Positions 17,080 to 19,296 of a DNA stretch of 19,296 nucleotides are shown here, piece after piece. Every line of letters begins with the position of its first letter. Position 1 is the first letter of the stretch. The position numbers and the translations under genes are program-made. The notes under the pieces are model-generated. The model was given only the letters and a program-made list of their open reading frames with translations. It was not told the origin of the DNA and made no database searches. The stretch is from Absidia repens (lineage: Eukaryota > Mucoromycota > Mucoromycetes > Mucorales > Cunninghamellaceae), in assembly GCA_002105175.1 (NCBI GenBank), contig MCGE01000071.1:1-19296 (forward strand). Reading direction: 5' to 3'.

Positions 17080-17320
17080 TCATGATAGTCTGAATGATAT
17101 GATGGCAAGGCTCATTGGGGAACTGGTGATCTAGGATTAGTGTTAGAACTTGAATTAGAGGCGTTTTAAAAAACGCAAAACAAACATCATGGGGAAACGC
17201 TTTCATTTTGGATGAAGGATTTGGGAAGTCAGTAGATTAGCACTCATTAGCTTAGTAATAGTTTGTCATCGCTTGTATCTACGTTTGAATAAATATGTTC
17301 TTTTTCTTATAATTAGTTTC
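17080..17320 (-). repeat. Dispersed repeat R1, copy e (reverse, single module)
   Basis: Read reversed, it contains CATATTTATTCAAACGTAGA, ACTAAGCTAATGAG, CCAAAATGAAAGCGTTTCCC and CTAACACTAATCCTAGATCA, and ends in the purine tail GAAGGAAAAAAAATAAAAAA (plus-strand T/C tract 17038-17082). It is oriented opposite to the R2 copy that follows it. Confidence 0.7.
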
Positions 17321-17567
17321 TCTGTTGTACGTTTACATGATGAGCTTCATCGAATGTGTATTACATATGCATAGAAAAAAGAAAGTGTACCTATATATAT
17401 ATGGAAAAGGAACGGATTGGGTATTATGGAGACTTCTTCCACCTAGTCTATAAGTTTTTGAGTAGAAAAGAAAACAGGGATGTGTTTGTGAGAAAAAAAC
17501 AGCTATTACAGTGTATTTTATAGTGGTGGGGTATATTGAAGAGCAAAGTTGAGAATACTGTAGTATG
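17321..17567. other. Spacer, no gene seen
   Basis: AT-rich sequence with a short (TA)n run near 17391-17401. I found no match to other parts of the window and no coding frame. Confidence 0.5.
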
Positions 17568-17710
17568 CTACTGGGTGGCAGGGGCTTTCTGAAGTGTGGG
17601 TTTTGATGGGATGGGATGGAAGACTCTGTGATTTGGCACTATGAGTGGCAGCGATTGAGAGAAAAAAGAGGATGGGCAGGGCGTCAGCGCTCGGTCTGAA
17701 AAAGTGAGTT
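17568..17710 (+). repeat. Repeat R3, third, diverged copy
   Basis: Matches the left part of the first R3 unit: TACTGGGTGGCA, AAGTGTGGGTTTTGATGGGA, TTTGGCACTATGAGTGGCA, then GGGCGTCAGCGCTCGGTCTGAAA in place of the CAGCGCGTCGTC block. It is a single unit, more diverged than the tandem pair is from each other. Confidence 0.5.
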
Positions 17711-17838
17711 GCAGTAACAAAAAAGCGGACGTTAAAGTTACTAGCTGAGTTTCCTTACGATCCATTTTCTTTTTAATATATAAATAATAATAAGACATTT
17801 ATCCATTCATCTCCTCGCGTCTATTTTTGGTCATTTGG

Positions 17839-17843
<5 letters not shown>

Positions 17844-17875
<32 letters not shown>

Positions 17876-19296
17876 AAATGGCGTCGTGTTCAGTCCGTGA
17901 ATGGACGCTGATAGTCTGGGAAAAAGGAGGTGATCACTTTTTGCATGAATTTTGGTTCAAACGCCGCTGGCGATATGTCGTATACGCTGTGCATGAAGAA
18001 AGAAAATCCGTCGCAATATCACTCGGATACAAATTCCTTACAATTGTCGTACAGTAATACACATATATATTGATTATCATTTAGAGTCACAAAAAAAAAA
18101 AAAAAAAAGTTGATAAAGAAGGCGACAGACTGTTGAGTTGATGAAAAAACACCAACCATTTCAGGAGTAACTTATATTCGGGGAACATGTCAAAAAATTG
18201 GTAGTCTGTAACACGAAAGCCCAATGCGGCGCTACAAGTTTTTTTCAAGAAGAAAACTTTATCTTCTAACGATTTCAGTTTTAATAGTAATGGAGAGCTT
18301 ACAGTAAATGAATGATGGCTTATTGAGCACCGAGTTGGGGCGGGGAAGGGCTCAGTTAATATGCCATACTGCCTTGGTAACCTGTTTGGTTCCTGATTAT
18401 TTATTTTTTTTTCTGCGAGATTTTGACAACCGACACCATCCACTCTGTTTAAAAGGGGCGGATTGTACTACATGAAGATGGAGTGGCTCGGTGATAGTCA
18501 TTAAAATTCAAGGAGAATGCTTTTTGTCAAGCATTTTTATGTTTTCTGTGTTCGAGGAAAAAGGCTTCAAAAAAAAAAAAAGGCAAATTCTTCGTTTGGA
18601 CATGTGGCCATTCTATTGACTGAAAAATGTTGACACGCTCAAATGTGGTTTGGGCAACGTGAGAGCATTTAAAATGGCGCATTGATATGGTGCGGTTCAG
18701 TGGGAATATAAAGTAAACCATAACCATTACAATATTTTTATGTAAGATATTCAATTTTAAATCTTTCTGACACATGCAAGTAATCATCAGTCAGACAACA
18801 ATGCAACCTCCCCTCTCTATAGCGGCTGTGACACAGACACAGCACGTTCTATATTCTATTAGCAGAACTAACTCTACTCATACCATTTCCCCCCCTCCAA
18901 TATCCCCATACACACACAGAACAACCCTCCATACCGCTAAAAAAAAGTATATAAATCCGCTAAAAAAGCGCCGGGAGAGCCTTCCAAAAGTAGTAATACC
19001 TGCTACAGGCGTTCCAAACCAATAAAAAAATAATAAACCCCCCATCAAACATAGACAGTGTACCCGATAGAATAGTTTGTCGAATAGTCTACCGCAATAG
19101 AATAATATGTAGAATAGCCTATCACAGTAGAATAGCTTAGGAATAGGATTATATTTAATGGTGACTATTTTAAGGCTACCGACCATTTCATGGGACATAG
19201 GGGGGGAAAGTGCATAAGACAACTGGTAGTGTTTGGTGACGTAACTCATGAAACCGCTACAATAGGGCTATTGTTTAATATCAAAAGGTACTATAA
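17844..19296 (+). repeat. Repeat R2, fullest copy, cut by the window end
   Basis: 31 T (17844-17874) and GAAATGG open the head (17875-18090), which matches 4697-4897. 18 A (18091-18108) then lead into the 1.2-kb tail matching 7668-8878. This is the only place where head and tail are joined, so it defines R2 as a unit of at least 1.45 kb. The tail carries the same hairpin (18516-18535) and the same three units of about 30 bp (19061-19149) as the first copy. Similarity continues to the last base, so the right end is outside the window. The head has an open plus-strand frame (LHEFWFKRRWRYVVYAVHEE), but the other head copy breaks it. I do not recognise a transposon class, and no terminal repeats were found. 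Confidence 0.85.

Noticed and set aside
17827..18057. Basic 76-residue frame in the R2 head
   Set aside because: The start reads through the T tract and the other head copy (4697-4897) has deletions that break the frame, so coding is not supported.

Overview
The window looks like AT-rich nuclear DNA of a filamentous fungus, most likely Mucoromycota (Mucorales or a relative). The evidence is spliced genes with short introns of about 65-100 nt with GTAAGT-type donors, AATAAA signals just after stops, very long T/A homopolymers, and protein fragments that resemble gene families I know from Mucoralean genomes (a HET-domain family and two expanded families of unknown function). The taxonomic call is inference; no rRNA or marker gene is present. 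No tRNA, rRNA, CRISPR array or bacterial operon structure was seen.

Layout, left to right. 150-768 is a copy of dispersed repeat R1. 1189-3408 is a decayed HET-domain gene with its introns still visible. 3463-4905 holds a reverse R1 copy, a possible gene-end fragment, and the head of a second repeat, R2. 4906-6000 has no supported gene. 6101-6469 is the only intact coding sequence: a small secreted 8-cysteine protein with a TATA box and a polyadenylation signal. 7138-9475 is R1, then the R2 tail, then R1 again. 9763-10749 is a decayed two-exon gene with a PD...GEVEV pattern, followed by a heptamer satellite (11114-11250) and a broken Tc1/mariner-like (DDE) transposase on the minus strand (11352-11968). 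12060-13975 contains four copies of one gene fragment in two diverged tandem pairs, flanking a minus-strand fragment with a PP2C-like motif. 14194-16104 is a six-exon gene of a second unknown family; its first four exons splice in frame apart from one TGA and one G-run frameshift. 16541-17710 has three copies of a short repeat (R3) and a perfect palindrome, followed by a reverse R1 copy and the fullest R2 copy, which is cut by the window end.

Overall this is a repeat-rich accessory region of mostly dying genes. Relics of a HET-type gene, two possibly restriction-nuclease-fold genes and a transposase lie among nested repeats. The genes do not form a pathway. The main biological leads are the composite R1/R2 repeat, a covarying hairpin beside a 31-43 nt homopolymer in R2, the two unknown protein families with similar D...E...helix layout, and the intact secreted cysteine-rich protein.
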